From Candidatus Dependentiae bacterium (GTDB lineage Bacteria > Babelota > Babeliae > Babelales > Babelaceae), in NCBI GenBank assembly GCA_013821315.1, contig JACDHA010000006.1, positions 1 through 61,683 of the forward strand: a stretch of DNA of 61,683 nt, in the 5' to 3' direction. The notes beneath the pieces were generated by a model, which was not told the DNA's origin, did no database searches, and saw only the letters and a program-made list of their open reading frames with translations. Shown here piece by piece: positions 34,215 through 44,843 of this stretch. Within the stretch, counting starts at the first letter, position 1, and each line of letters starts with the position of its first letter. Both the position numbers and the translations under genes were made by a program.

Positions 34215-36425
34215 TTAACGCTTTCTTTTAAGACCTGCTTCATAATCAGGTTGGTCAGCATTTGCTCGTGGACTTAATGCCCTAGCAAGCAATCCCTTAG
34301 AGACTAAGAGTTGCATAGGCGTAAACCCTTTTTTATTGACTCTATCTATATACTTATGGGCTCCTAAAGACAGCAGCAAATTAATAACTTGCAAGCTTTT
34401 TGATTCTATAGCTTTATGTAGGAGGGTATTGCTTTCTTTATCACACGTGCTAAGGGTAAAACCTTCTTTTAGAAGCTCAACAACTGATTTAACATCGTTC
34501 TTTTTAATAGCATTCCATAGTTCTTGTCTCTTTTTATCTACCTGCGCTTTAATTATAGGATAAGCATAAGCACCTGTACTTAATAATTGAGCAATCTCTT
34601 TAAATTCTGTTGCTTGTGAAAGCTTAAGTTTATTATCTTGAGCTCTTTTAAAATAATCACAAGATTTGAAAAAACTATCAGAGAAGTCTTGGTGGGCAGG
34701 ATTTCCATGATGTAATAATATTTCCAAAGCTAAGGTTTGAACACTAGAATCTTGACCTAGGGTACAGTTATATTGTGCAGCAAAATAACAAGGTGTATAT
34801 CCTTGATCAGTCTGAGCATTAACGTCAAAACCTTTATCAATTAACACCTTAATTAAACTTGGCTGAATATTTTTAGCAGCCCAATGCAACAAGGTCATAC
34901 CATTGTCAGCCGGAACATTACTATGAGCACCTTTAGAAAGCAATAACTCAATTACTTGAGCATAATACTCATACAAATACAACGTCCCTTTCTTAGCAAG
35001 TAAGTAAAGAGGAGTTTCATTCTTATTACTTTGAGCATTAACATCAGCGCCTTGAGCTAATAATAACTTAATTACTTCTAGACGTTCTTGTTGAGCAGCT
35101 ACGGGCATTTTTACAGTTTTTTTAACAAACCTACAGTTATTTCTAACAACACTATATTTAGTGCACATAGCTAAATGTAATGGTGTATAGTTGTCTACCG
35201 TTTTAGCATCAACAAGTGCGCCTTTATCTAGTAATAATTGAATTACTGCACATTTGCCTAAATGAGCAACTTTATGAAGTGGAGTTTTATTGTCGGCATC
35301 TTTAGCATTAATATCAGCACCGTTAGCAAGTAAAAAATTAATTAATCTCGCATCTCCATTAACAGCCGCTCCATGTATGTGCGTCCAATCATGACCAGAG
35401 GCATGGTTGATGAGCAAATCTATTATAGGTATATGGTTATTTTCAAAAGCTATATGTAAGGGTGTTTTTTCCTTACTATTTTGAGCAGTTACGCTAGAAC
35501 CGTTAGCAAGTAAATACTGAGCAACTTCTGTATGACCATTTTGAGCAGCTAAATGCAATGCACTAACCTTGGCAGGACAGGTGTCTTCATTAAGGCCAGC
35601 ATTAATATCGGCACCTTGAGCAAGCAATAATTTTATTACAGGAAGATGTCCATTTTCAGCAGCCCCATATAACGCAGTCAAATTGCTCTTATGAGGGTAG
35701 ACACATTCAGTAACATCAGCACCTTCAGCGAGCAGCAACTCTACTAGAGCCAGATGCCCTTTTTGAGCAGCTACATACAATGGAGCTACATAAGTATTGC
35801 CATCAGCATCATTAACAGACGCGCCTTTACTAAGAAGTAATCGAACTAAAAGATTATTACCAGTTTCAGCTGCTAGAGCTAGACAAGAGTATCCACTGAC
35901 AGTTCTAGAATCTATGTCTGTACCGTGCTCAATTAAAAGTTTGACTACAGCGCTATGTTCATTTTTAGCTGCTAAATGTACTGGTAGAATCAAATCATCA
36001 TATAAGCAACTATTAACTTGAGCACCTTTAGCAAGCAATAATTCCACTATAGCCAGATGGCCTTTTTTAGCTGCTGCATGCAATGGAGTTCTATAATCAT
36101 ACGCATATATATTACAACCATCATAGAACTCATCTCCCTCACTACCATCACGATTGGCACCTTTATCAAGCAATAATTGTACTAAATCTAGATGCCCATT
36201 TTTGGCAGCTACATATAACAATGTATGATTCTTTTTATCAGACACATCTACGCGTAGATCACCGTTACTTAGTTCTTTAAGATTAAGTAGATGTTCCACT
36301 AAAGCGCAATTACCACTTTTTACAGCATCAAAAAGCTGCTCATGAATTGAATTATTTGGCTCCATTGCTTTGCCTAAAAAAGTAGTTAAAGCTAAAAATA
36401 TTCCAATTACACTAATTAATTTCAT
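34215..36425 (-). CDS. Secreted ankyrin-repeat protein, array member 5
   Basis: 736 residues: signal peptide (MKLISVIGIFLALTTFLGKA), about fourteen ankyrin repeats, the non-ankyrin module (AQDNKLKLSQATEFKEIAQL then STGAYAYPI, about residues 610-640), two terminal repeats with the invariant TCDKESNTLLHKAIESKSLQ, and the tail GLKRKR. Well-formed repeats include RTPLHAAAKKGHLAIVELLL and VAPLYVAAQKGHLALVELLL. Low-consensus repeats in the middle (around KTVKMPVAAQQERLEVIKLL) are shared with array member 3, pointing to exchange between paralogues. Confidence 0.88.
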   Translation of the reverse strand: MKLISVIGIFLALTTFLGKAMEPNNSIHEQLFDAVKSGNCALVEHLLNLKELSNGDLRVDVSDKKNHTLLYVAAKNGHLDLVQLLLDKGANRDGSEGDEFYDGCNIYAYDYRTPLHAAAKKGHLAIVELLLAKGAQVNSCLYDDLILPVHLAAKNEHSAVVKLLIEHGTDIDSRTVSGYSCLALAAETGNNLLVRLLLSKGASVNDADGNTYVAPLYVAAQKGHLALVELLLAEGADVTECVYPHKSNLTALYGAAENGHLPVIKLLLAQGADINAGLNEDTCPAKVSALHLAAQNGHTEVAQYLLANGSSVTAQNSKEKTPLHIAFENNHIPIIDLLINHASGHDWTHIHGAAVNGDARLINFLLANGADINAKDADNKTPLHKVAHLGKCAVIQLLLDKGALVDAKTVDNYTPLHLAMCTKYSVVRNNCRFVKKTVKMPVAAQQERLEVIKLLLAQGADVNAQSNKNETPLYLLAKKGTLYLYEYYAQVIELLLSKGAHSNVPADNGMTLLHWAAKNIQPSLIKVLIDKGFDVNAQTDQGYTPCYFAAQYNCTLGQDSSVQTLALEILLHHGNPAHQDFSDSFFKSCDYFKRAQDNKLKLSQATEFKEIAQLLSTGAYAYPIIKAQVDKKRQELWNAIKKNDVKSVVELLKEGFTLSTCDKESNTLLHKAIESKSLQVINLLLSLGAHKYIDRVNKKGFTPMQLLVSKGLLARALSPRANADQPDYEAGLKRKR

Positions 36426-36474
36426 AGTTTATATCTCTTTATTTGGAGTATTTTGTTTATATTTTGCGACTAAC

Positions 36475-39048
36475 TTAACGCTTTCTTTTTAGACCTACTT
36501 CATGATGAGCCTGACTATTACTAATTAGTGGATGTAATATACCGACTAATTGCTTGGAGACTAAGAGGTCCATAGGAGTAAAACCGTGTTTATTAGCTTT
36601 ACCTATATACTTATGAGCTCCTAAAGATAGCAGCAAAGTAACAACTTGTAAGCTTTTTGATTCTATAGCCTTATGAAGCAGCGTATTACCTTCTTTATCG
36701 CAGGTACTAAGAGTAAATCCTTGCTTTAATAAGTGAGCAACCAACCCAACGTTATTACTTTTAATAGCTTGAAATAACTCTTGTCTTTTATCATTGACTT
36801 GCTTTTCAATCAAAGGATAAGCATAGGCACGTTTGTTTAATAATTGAGCAATGGTTTTAAATTCTTTCGCCTGCGAAAGATTAAGTCTATTAGTCTGAGC
36901 TTTTTGCAAAGTACGGTTAGAGAGCAAATCTGGTCGTATAGAAGCTTCATAGCTTAATAATGCCTCTACGTTTACTTGGTTCTGATGTCGGACAGCTAGA
37001 CATAAAGGTGTATTACCTTCACTATCTTGAGCATTAACCTCAAGGCCTTGGGCAATTAACAACTTAATTAAAGCTACATTGCGATTCATAGCAGCCATGT
37101 GCAACAATGTTCTCTGATTACGAGGGATAGGAGTGATATGAGCACCTTTGCTTAACAGGGCTTTTACTACCAAGTGACATTTATCATAGGAGCCCCTATT
37201 ACTTGTTACAGCACAATGTAAAGGAGTATTACCTTCACTATCTAAAGCATTTGCATCAAGACCCTGGGCAATTAATAATTCAATTAAATTTGCATGATGA
37301 GTGTCGGCAAGCAAATGTAATAATGTACTACCATTGTTGGCCTTACAATTAATAGTAGCGCCATTGTCTAATAGCGCTTTTATAGCTAATTTACTTGAGC
37401 GCAGACCTGCGCAGATTACAGGTGTCTTGCCTTCACTATCTTGAGCATTAACATCAAGTCCATGGGCAATTAATAACTTTATTACACCTGGCTGATTATT
37501 TGCAGCAGCATAATGAAGTAACGTCTTGTTACCACTTTGAGTATTACTGTAAGCACCACTGTCTAGCAAGAGCTTAACTACTTGTGCACAGTGCCCATCT
37601 GGATAGTAAGAGCTGTTTTTAACAAATAAATAGAGAGGCGTTTTATTGTTATTAGTTTGAGCATTAACATCAGCCTCTTGAGCTAATAAAAACTTAATTA
37701 CCTGTGTTTTGCCTTCAATAATTTGACGTTCTTTACCACCCAAACAACTATCTACGTCACTATCTTCCATAGCTGAATGTAGCGGTGTGTAGTTTTCTGT
37801 CGTTTTAGCGTCAACAAGAGCACCATTTTTAACTAATAACTGAGCTGCAGCTAAGTGTCCTGATTGAGCAGCGGCATGTAATGCAGTCTTATTAGAGCTA
37901 TCTTTACTATTAACGTCTACACCTTTATCTAATAAAAATTGGATTAATTTTACATTTCCATGCAAAGCTGCCCCATACAACTGCTCACAATCGATAAAGT
38001 CAGAGCGGTAATTAATCAGCAGATCTACTACATCTAAGTGATTATTTTCAAATGCTACATACAAGGGCGTTTTTTTATCACTATTTTGAGCTACCCGATT
38101 AGCACCGTAACGGAGCAGTAACTTAACTACCTTTGTAGCGCCAAGCCCTGCAGCTACATGCAATGGAGTACACGTAGCCTCATAGCCATCATCTTCGTTG
38201 CCAGAGTTAACATTCGCCCCTTCCTTAAGCAATAGCTGTACTACATTAACATGCTCATTTTTTACAGCTTCATGTAGTGCAGTCCAACGAAATTCATCGC
38301 AACCCTCGAAAGACCAACCATCAACATTAGCACCTTCATCAAGCAGCAATCTTATTATATCAAGGTTTCCTTCTGTAACAGCTGCATTTAATGGAGGTAT
38401 ACAACTATCGTCCTCGTATTTGTTATTAATTTCAGCACCATTTTTAAGTAACATTTGGATTAAAGCTTTATTGCCAATTTGAACTGCTCTAGCTAATGGA
38501 GAGTAACTCTCGTAGTCGCATATTTCCATTTGAGCACCATGCTTAAGCAATATTCTTACTACTGGAATATGCTCGTTCTCAACTGCTAAATTGATCGGAG
38601 AACACCAATTATTTTTGGCCAAAGCGTTAACATGAGCTCCTCTATCTATTAATAATTTTACTATAGCCACATGGCCTTTTTTAGCTGCTGCATGCAAGGG
38701 AGTTAAATGCTTATATTTATACATCTGAGAATCATCATCCTCGCCATCCTTTTCACCAGTTTCTGCACCATTACTGTTTGCACCTTTATCAAGCAATAGT
38801 TGCACTAAATCTAGATGCCCACTTTTAGCAGCTACATATAACAATGTACGATGTTTTTCATTGCATCTATTGAGCCGTAGATCACCACTACTTTGTTCTT
38901 CAAGATTAAGTAGATGCTTTACTAAAGCACAGTTACCATTTTTTACTGCATCAAAAAGTTGTTCATTAACTGAATTATTGGGCTCCATTGCTCTACCTAC
39001 AAAAGCAGTTAATACCAAAGAGGCTCCAATTACATTAATCAATTTCAT
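36475..39048 (-). CDS. Secreted ankyrin-repeat protein, array member 4 (longest)
   Basis: 857 residues, the longest of the array: signal peptide (MKLINVIGASLVLTAFVGRA), about eighteen ankyrin repeats, the module AQTNRLNLSQAKEFKTIAQL, two terminal repeats (TCDKEGNTLLHKAIESKSLQ) and the tail GLKRKR. Several consecutive repeats near 560-700 share the pattern LLIAQGLDxNAxDSEGNTPL, so expansion there was by internal duplication. An acidic insertion (GEKDGEDDDSQMYKY) in the third repeat occurs at the same place in members 3 and 1. Confidence 0.88.
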   Translation of the reverse strand: MKLINVIGASLVLTAFVGRAMEPNNSVNEQLFDAVKNGNCALVKHLLNLEEQSSGDLRLNRCNEKHRTLLYVAAKSGHLDLVQLLLDKGANSNGAETGEKDGEDDDSQMYKYKHLTPLHAAAKKGHVAIVKLLIDRGAHVNALAKNNWCSPINLAVENEHIPVVRILLKHGAQMEICDYESYSPLARAVQIGNKALIQMLLKNGAEINNKYEDDSCIPPLNAAVTEGNLDIIRLLLDEGANVDGWSFEGCDEFRWTALHEAVKNEHVNVVQLLLKEGANVNSGNEDDGYEATCTPLHVAAGLGATKVVKLLLRYGANRVAQNSDKKTPLYVAFENNHLDVVDLLINYRSDFIDCEQLYGAALHGNVKLIQFLLDKGVDVNSKDSSNKTALHAAAQSGHLAAAQLLVKNGALVDAKTTENYTPLHSAMEDSDVDSCLGGKERQIIEGKTQVIKFLLAQEADVNAQTNNNKTPLYLFVKNSSYYPDGHCAQVVKLLLDSGAYSNTQSGNKTLLHYAAANNQPGVIKLLIAHGLDVNAQDSEGKTPVICAGLRSSKLAIKALLDNGATINCKANNGSTLLHLLADTHHANLIELLIAQGLDANALDSEGNTPLHCAVTSNRGSYDKCHLVVKALLSKGAHITPIPRNQRTLLHMAAMNRNVALIKLLIAQGLEVNAQDSEGNTPLCLAVRHQNQVNVEALLSYEASIRPDLLSNRTLQKAQTNRLNLSQAKEFKTIAQLLNKRAYAYPLIEKQVNDKRQELFQAIKSNNVGLVAHLLKQGFTLSTCDKEGNTLLHKAIESKSLQVVTLLLSLGAHKYIGKANKHGFTPMDLLVSKQLVGILHPLISNSQAHHEVGLKRKR

Positions 39049-39097
39049 AGTTTATATCTCTTTATTTAAAGTATTTTATTTATATTATGACACTAAC

Positions 39098-40993
39098 TTA
39101 GTGCTTTCTTTTTACACCTACTTTATGCTCATCTTGATCATTACTTCCTCGTGGGCTTAATGTCCTAACAAGCAAGCCTTTAGAGATTAAGAGTTGCAGA
39201 GGCGTAAATCCGTGTTTATTAGCTTTACCTATATACTTATGAGCACCTAAAGAAAGCAACAAATCAACAACTTGTAAACTATTTGATTGTATAGCTTTAT
39301 GCAGAAGAGTATTACCTTCTTTATCACAGGTATTAAGTGTGAAGCCTTCTTTTAGTAATTTAGTAACAGTTTGGATATTGTTGTTTTGGATAGCTTCAAA
39401 CAACTCTTTTCTTTTGTTATCTACATGCATTTGAATTACAGGAAAAGAATAAGCACCCTTGCTTAACAGTTGTGCAATCATTTTAAATTCTGTTGCTTGA
39501 GAAAGTTTAAGTCTATTATCTTGAGCGTCTTTTAGAGTATGATGAGGTCTACCATGCCCCAAATGCGGCGGAATAGAAGCTCCATAACTTAATAGTATCT
39601 CTACAGCTAACCGAGAATAGCTGTCTACAGCAAGACTTAAAGGAGTATCACCTTCACTATCTTGAGCATTAACATCAAGACCTTTATCAATTAATAACTT
39701 AATTAAAGCTGATTTACCCTTTTCAGCAGCTAAATGCAATAATGTCTTATTATTACCGTACCGCGCAGTGATATCAGCGCCCTTAGATAACAACAATTCA
39801 ATTACTTGAGCATAATACACCTGCGAATGTGAGGTATAACTATTAACAAGTAAATAAAGAGGTGTTTCTCTTTTATTAGTTTGAGCATTAGCATCAAAAC
39901 CTAGAACTAATAAGAGCTTAATTACCTCTAGGCGTTCTTTTTCAGCAGCTGCAGGTGTTTTTATAATTTTTTCAACAAAACGATATTCATCTTCCATAGC
40001 TGCATGTAATAATGTAGAGTGACTTGTTGTTTTAGCATCAAGAAGAGCACCTTTAGCTAGTAATAATTGCGCTACACCTATATTACCGGCTTCTACAGCC
40101 CTATACAGCGCAGTTTCATTTTTAGTATATATTTCTTTAACATTAACATCAGCACCTTGAGCAAGTAAAAAAGTAATTAATCTTTCATTACCATTAATAG
40201 CTGCTCCATGCAAATGCGCCCAATGATGTATTCCTGGGTTATTGACATCCCTAGCACCATGATTGATAAGCAAATCTACTACAGTTGCATGATTATTTTC
40301 AAAAGCTAGGTGTAAGGGTGTTTTTTTCATGCCATTTCGGGCAGTCGCGTTAAAGCCCATATTAAGTAAACATTGAACAACTTCTGCATAGCCATTCTGC
40401 GCAGCCAAATGCAGGGGAGTATCAGCAGATGAATAGTCATAAAGGATCTCAACATCAGCACCTTTAACAAGCAATAATTTTACTATATCAAGATGCCCAT
40501 TTTGAGCGGCCTCATGTAATACAGACCAGGCAGCTGCGTCCTTGGTCGGATCGACACTATCGATGGTAATAAAGGCATTAGCGTGAGCTCCTGCATCAAG
40601 CAATAATCTCACTATAGCTAGATGTCCTTTTCTAGCTGCTGCATGCAATGGAGTTTTATACTTGTACACATGTTCATCATCTTTTTGATCTATGTCATCA
40701 TCAAGTTCACCACCATTACTATTGGCACCTTTAGAAAGCAATAATTTCACTAGATCTGCATGTCCATTTTTAGCAGCTACATATAATAATGTGTGATTTT
40801 TTTCATTACACATATCTAACTGTAGATCACCACTACTTAATTCCTCAGGATTAAGTAGATGCTCCACTAAAGCATAATTACCATTTTTCACTGCATCAAA
40901 AAGTTGTTCATTAACTGCATTATTGGGCTCCATTGCTCTACCTACAAAAGCAGTTAGTACCAAAGAAGCTCCGATTACATTAATCAATTTCAT
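39098..40993 (-). CDS. Secreted ankyrin-repeat protein, array member 3
   Basis: 631 residues with the same plan: signal peptide identical to member 4, about twelve ankyrin repeats, the module AQDNRLKLSQATEFKMIAQL then SKGAYSFPV, terminal repeats with TCDKEGNTLLHKAIQSNSLQ, and the tail GVKRKH. It shares the HHWAHLHGAAINGNERLITFLL repeat type with members 5 and 6 and the acidic loop (DDDIDQKDDEHVYKY) with member 4, so it looks like a mosaic of its neighbours. Confidence 0.88.
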   Translation of the reverse strand: MKLINVIGASLVLTAFVGRAMEPNNAVNEQLFDAVKNGNYALVEHLLNPEELSSGDLQLDMCNEKNHTLLYVAAKNGHADLVKLLLSKGANSNGGELDDDIDQKDDEHVYKYKTPLHAAARKGHLAIVRLLLDAGAHANAFITIDSVDPTKDAAAWSVLHEAAQNGHLDIVKLLLVKGADVEILYDYSSADTPLHLAAQNGYAEVVQCLLNMGFNATARNGMKKTPLHLAFENNHATVVDLLINHGARDVNNPGIHHWAHLHGAAINGNERLITFLLAQGADVNVKEIYTKNETALYRAVEAGNIGVAQLLLAKGALLDAKTTSHSTLLHAAMEDEYRFVEKIIKTPAAAEKERLEVIKLLLVLGFDANAQTNKRETPLYLLVNSYTSHSQVYYAQVIELLLSKGADITARYGNNKTLLHLAAEKGKSALIKLLIDKGLDVNAQDSEGDTPLSLAVDSYSRLAVEILLSYGASIPPHLGHGRPHHTLKDAQDNRLKLSQATEFKMIAQLLSKGAYSFPVIQMHVDNKRKELFEAIQNNNIQTVTKLLKEGFTLNTCDKEGNTLLHKAIQSNSLQVVDLLLSLGAHKYIGKANKHGFTPLQLLISKGLLVRTLSPRGSNDQDEHKVGVKRKH

Positions 40994-41042
40994 AGTTTAT
41001 ATCTCTTTATTTAAAGTATTTTATTTATATTGTGACACTTAC

Positions 41043-42746
41043 TTAATGCTTTCTTTTTACCCCTATTTTCTGCTCAAGCTGGTCAGCATTTGCTCGTGGA
41101 CTTAATGCCCTAGCAAGCAATCCCTTAGAGACTAAGAATTGCATAGGCGTAAACCCTTGTTTATTAGCTTTATCTATATACTTATGAGCGCCTAAAGAAA
41201 GCAGCAAATCAACAACTTGTAAACTATTTGATTCTATAGCCTTATGTAGTAGAGTATTACCTTCTTTATCACAGGTATTAAGAGAGAAGCCTTCTTTTAA
41301 TAACTTAGTAATAGATTGGACATTGTTGCTTTGAATAGCCTTAAAAAGCTTTCGCCTTTTTTCATCTACCTGCATTTGGATTACAGGATAAGCATAGGCA
41401 TCTTTACTCAACAGTTGAGCAATCGCTTTAAATTCTGTTGTTTGCGAGAGTTTAAGCCTATTATCTTGAGCTTGTTGTAAAATACTATCAGCTAGTAAGT
41501 CTTGCCTTATAGAAGCTCCATAGCTTAGTAGTATTTCTATAGCTAATCGATTCCTATATTCTACAGCTAGGCATAAAGGGGTATTACCTGTACCATCTTG
41601 AGCGTTAATTTCAAGACCTTTATCAATTAATAGCTTAATTACTTCTACACCCTCTTTTTTATCAGCATTAGGTTCCTCCCAAGTATACCAATACCCTTTG
41701 CCGACCGTATTTTTCATAGCTGAATGTAATGCAGTTCTATTTTTGTTATCTTTAATAGTAACATCAACACCTTTGGCAAGTAAAAATTTGATGAATTTCA
41801 TATTGCCATTCCTAACTGCTCCATGAAGATGTTCCCAACTGTTAATGTAGCTAGCATGGTAATTAATAAGTAAATCTACTACAGGTACATGCCTATTTTC
41901 AAAAGCTACCTGCAAGGGCGATTTAGCACAACTATTAAGAGAAGTCATAGCAGCACCGTTATCAAGTAAAAGTTTAACAACTTCTACATGGCCGTTTTCA
42001 GCAGCCCAATGCAATGCAGTCACTCCAGGCTCATCAATTCCGAGATCAGCATTGATATCAGCACCTACATCAAGCAACAATTGCGCTAGAGCTAGATCTC
42101 CCTTTTTAGCTGCCACATGCAGTGGAGTTACCCAAGCGCAGCTATCGTTCCCATGAAGGTTAAGAAGCGCACCTTTATTAAGAAGTAATTTTACTAACAA
42201 TTCATTACCTGTTTCAGCTGCTAAAGCTAATGAAGTATAATCATCCTCATTTCTAATATTAGGATCAGCCCCATATTTAAGTAAAACTTTTACTACAGCA
42301 ATATGCTCATTTTTAACCGCTAAATGTATCGGAGAATAACAATTATAATCCCCCAGAAGATTAACGTCGGCTTTTTTACACAGCAACAACTCAACTATAG
42401 CCAGATGTCCTTTTTTAGCTGCTGCATGCAAGGGAGTTAAATCATTAAGTTTATAATGATATACAGTCCCCTGTTCGCCATCACTCTTGGCACCTTTAGA
42501 AAGCAATAATTGTACTAAATCTATGTGCCCGTGTTTTGCAGCTACATATAACAGTTGATCACACATATCTAGTTGTGGATCACCACTACTTAGTTCTTCA
42601 AGATTGAGTAGATGCTCCACTAAAGCACAATTACCATTTTTCACTGCATCAAAAAGCTGCTCATGAATTGAATTATTTGGCTTCATTGCTTTGCCTACAA
42701 AAGCAGTTAAAGCTAAAAATATCCCAATTACATTAATTAATTTCAT
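41043..42746 (-). CDS. Secreted ankyrin-repeat protein, array member 2
   Basis: 567 residues: signal peptide (MKLINVIGIFLALTAFVGKA), about ten ankyrin repeats, the module AQDNRLKLSQTTEFKAIAQL then SKDAYAYPV, two terminal repeats and the tail GVKRKH. The C-terminal ~300 residues, from VPVVDLLINYHASYINSWEH onward, are nearly identical to those of member 1 while the N-terminal repeats differ. This is the signature of recent duplication or gene conversion of the 3' halves. Confidence 0.88.
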   Translation of the reverse strand: MKLINVIGIFLALTAFVGKAMKPNNSIHEQLFDAVKNGNCALVEHLLNLEELSSGDPQLDMCDQLLYVAAKHGHIDLVQLLLSKGAKSDGEQGTVYHYKLNDLTPLHAAAKKGHLAIVELLLCKKADVNLLGDYNCYSPIHLAVKNEHIAVVKVLLKYGADPNIRNEDDYTSLALAAETGNELLVKLLLNKGALLNLHGNDSCAWVTPLHVAAKKGDLALAQLLLDVGADINADLGIDEPGVTALHWAAENGHVEVVKLLLDNGAAMTSLNSCAKSPLQVAFENRHVPVVDLLINYHASYINSWEHLHGAVRNGNMKFIKFLLAKGVDVTIKDNKNRTALHSAMKNTVGKGYWYTWEEPNADKKEGVEVIKLLIDKGLEINAQDGTGNTPLCLAVEYRNRLAIEILLSYGASIRQDLLADSILQQAQDNRLKLSQTTEFKAIAQLLSKDAYAYPVIQMQVDEKRRKLFKAIQSNNVQSITKLLKEGFSLNTCDKEGNTLLHKAIESNSLQVVDLLLSLGAHKYIDKANKQGFTPMQFLVSKGLLARALSPRANADQLEQKIGVKRKH

Positions 42747-42795
42747 AGTTTATATCTTTTTATTTAAAGTATTTTATTTATATTGTGACACTCAC

Positions 42796-44628
42796 TTAAT
42801 GCTTTCTTTTTACACCTACTCTATGCTCATCTTGATCAGCATTTGCTCGTGCACTTAATATCATAGCAAGCAATCCCTTAGAGACTAAGAGTTGTAGAGG
42901 TGTAAAGCCTTGTTTATTAGGCTTATTTATATATTTATGAGCACCTAAAGAAAGCAACAAATCAGTAACTTGTAAACTATTTGATTGTATAGCTTTATGC
43001 AGAAGAGTATTACCTTCTTTATCACAGGTATTAAGCGTGAAACCTTCTTTTAGTAATTTGGCAATAGATTGGACATTATTGCTTTGAATAGCCTTAAAAA
43101 GCTTTCGCCTTCTTTTATCTACCTGCATTTGAATTACAGGATAAGCATAGGCATCTTTACTCAACAGTTGAGCAATCGCTTTAAATTCTGTTGTTTGCGA
43201 GAGTTTAAGCCTATTATCTTGAGCTTGTTGCAAAGTGCGGTCAGCTAGTAAGTCTTGCCTTATAGAAGCTCCATAGCTTAGTAGTATTTCTATAGCTAAT
43301 CGATTCCTATATTCTACAGCTAGGCATAAAGGGGTATTACCCTCACCATCTTGAGCGTTAATTTCAAGACCTTTATCAATTAATAGCTTAATTACTTCTA
43401 CACGCTCTTTTTTATCAGCATTAGGTTCCTCCCAAGGATACCAATACCCTTTGCCGACCGTATTTTTCATAGCTGAATGTAATGCAGTTCTATTTTTGTT
43501 ATATTTAATAGTAACATCAACACCTTTGGCAAGTAAAAATTTGATGAATTTCATATTACCATTACTAGCTGCTCCATCAAGATGCTTCCAACTGTTAATG
43601 TAGCTAGCATGGTAATTAATAAGTAAATCTACTACAGGTACATGCCTATTTTCAAAAGCTACCTGTAAGGGCGATTTAGACCAACCATTACGAGAAGTTA
43701 TCTTAGCACCGTTATTAAGTAAAAGTTTAACAACCTCTACATGGCCATTTTCCGCAGCTAAATGTAATGCACTAGTTTTAGGACCGCATGTACCTCCAGC
43801 AAAACCAGCATTAACATTAGCACCTCTATGGAGCAATAACTGGACAACAGAAAGATGCCCATTTTCAGCAGCCTTATGTAATGCAGTCAAATCACCATTA
43901 TCAGGACTAATACCTTCGTTCATATCAGCGCCTTCATCGAGCAATAACTTTACTATCTCTAAATGTCCATTTTCAGCTGCTGCATGCAACGGAGGCACGG
44001 CATCGTCCTCATTCATATTAACATCCACATCCTCACTGAGCAGTAATCGAACTAACAACTCATTGCCAGTTGCAGCTGCCAAAGCCAATGGAGTATACCC
44101 ATCCCCGTTTTTCCATTCTATTTCAGCTTCATACTCAAGTAAGACTTCTACTACAGCCATATGCTCGTTTTCAACTGCCAAATGTATCGGACGACCCCAA
44201 TCATCCGTTACAGCATTAACCTGAGCACCTTGGTCAAGCAATAATTTTACTATAGACACATGCCCTTTTTTAGCTGCTACATGCAGTGGAGTTAAATATT
44301 TGCACTCATCATCAGCATCTAACTTACCCTTACCATTAGTCTCTGCGCCATCACCATTGGCACCTTTAGAAAGCAATAATTGCACTAAATCTAGATAATT
44401 ATGTTTTGCAGCTACATATAATAGTGTATGATTTTTTTTATCACATATATCTAACTGGGCACCAACACCACTTAACTCTTGAATAGTAATTAGATCTTGA
44501 ACCAAAGAACAATCACCATTCTTTACAGCATCAAAAAGCTGTTCTGTAATTGAATTATTGGGCTCCATTGCTCTGCTTAAAAAAGCAGTTAAGACTAAAA
44601 ACATTCCAATTGCATTAATATATTTCAT
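42796..44628 (-). CDS. Secreted ankyrin-repeat protein, array member 1 (promoter-proximal)
   Basis: 610 residues: signal peptide (MKYINAIGMFLVLTAFLSRA), about twelve ankyrin repeats (LTPLHVAAKKGHVSIVKLLL, VPPLHAAAENGHLEIVKLLL and others), the module AQDNRLKLSQTTEFKAIAQL, two terminal repeats and the tail GVKRKH. It is first in the array, so any array-wide transcript would start in the 284-bp region between it and serS. I do not see a consensus promoter there, although TATAAT-like sequences occur around 44740-44760. Confidence 0.88.
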   Translation of the reverse strand: MKYINAIGMFLVLTAFLSRAMEPNNSITEQLFDAVKNGDCSLVQDLITIQELSGVGAQLDICDKKNHTLLYVAAKHNYLDLVQLLLSKGANGDGAETNGKGKLDADDECKYLTPLHVAAKKGHVSIVKLLLDQGAQVNAVTDDWGRPIHLAVENEHMAVVEVLLEYEAEIEWKNGDGYTPLALAAATGNELLVRLLLSEDVDVNMNEDDAVPPLHAAAENGHLEIVKLLLDEGADMNEGISPDNGDLTALHKAAENGHLSVVQLLLHRGANVNAGFAGGTCGPKTSALHLAAENGHVEVVKLLLNNGAKITSRNGWSKSPLQVAFENRHVPVVDLLINYHASYINSWKHLDGAASNGNMKFIKFLLAKGVDVTIKYNKNRTALHSAMKNTVGKGYWYPWEEPNADKKERVEVIKLLIDKGLEINAQDGEGNTPLCLAVEYRNRLAIEILLSYGASIRQDLLADRTLQQAQDNRLKLSQTTEFKAIAQLLSKDAYAYPVIQMQVDKRRRKLFKAIQSNNVQSIAKLLKEGFTLNTCDKEGNTLLHKAIQSNSLQVTDLLLSLGAHKYINKPNKQGFTPLQLLVSKGLLAMILSARANADQDEHRVGVKRKH

Positions 44629-44843
44629 GGTTTATATCACTTTATTTTAAGTATTTTATGTACAGACCAACTCTCTAAATATATTCTTTTGCCCTCTGCT
44701 AACATGCTAAGAGTCTTATTTTCTTATAATCTACTATTATTATTATATTTTAAAGTATATATAATTTTAAAAAAAAATCAATTCATTACTGAATTTTTTT
44801 TAAAACAAAGAGAGCTCTGCTTTTTGCCATAGCAATAATAATA

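Larger units (their letters stand above)
32736..44628 (-). repeat. Head-to-tail array of six ankyrin paralogues with conserved spacers
   Basis: Six genes share signal peptide, C-terminal module and the spacer between them. Every spacer is 48-49 bp and contains the same sequence before the start (on the coding strand AAATAAAGAGATATAAACT with small changes). The unit of duplication was therefore gene plus spacer. Gene lengths differ because the number of 33-residue ankyrin repeats differs. Confidence 0.85.

Noticed and set aside
32736-44628. KRKR/KRKH tails as proven nuclear localisation signals
   Set aside because: Only the KRKR forms fit a minimal monopartite pattern, and context is weak. 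I kept the conserved tail as an observation, not as an annotated signal.
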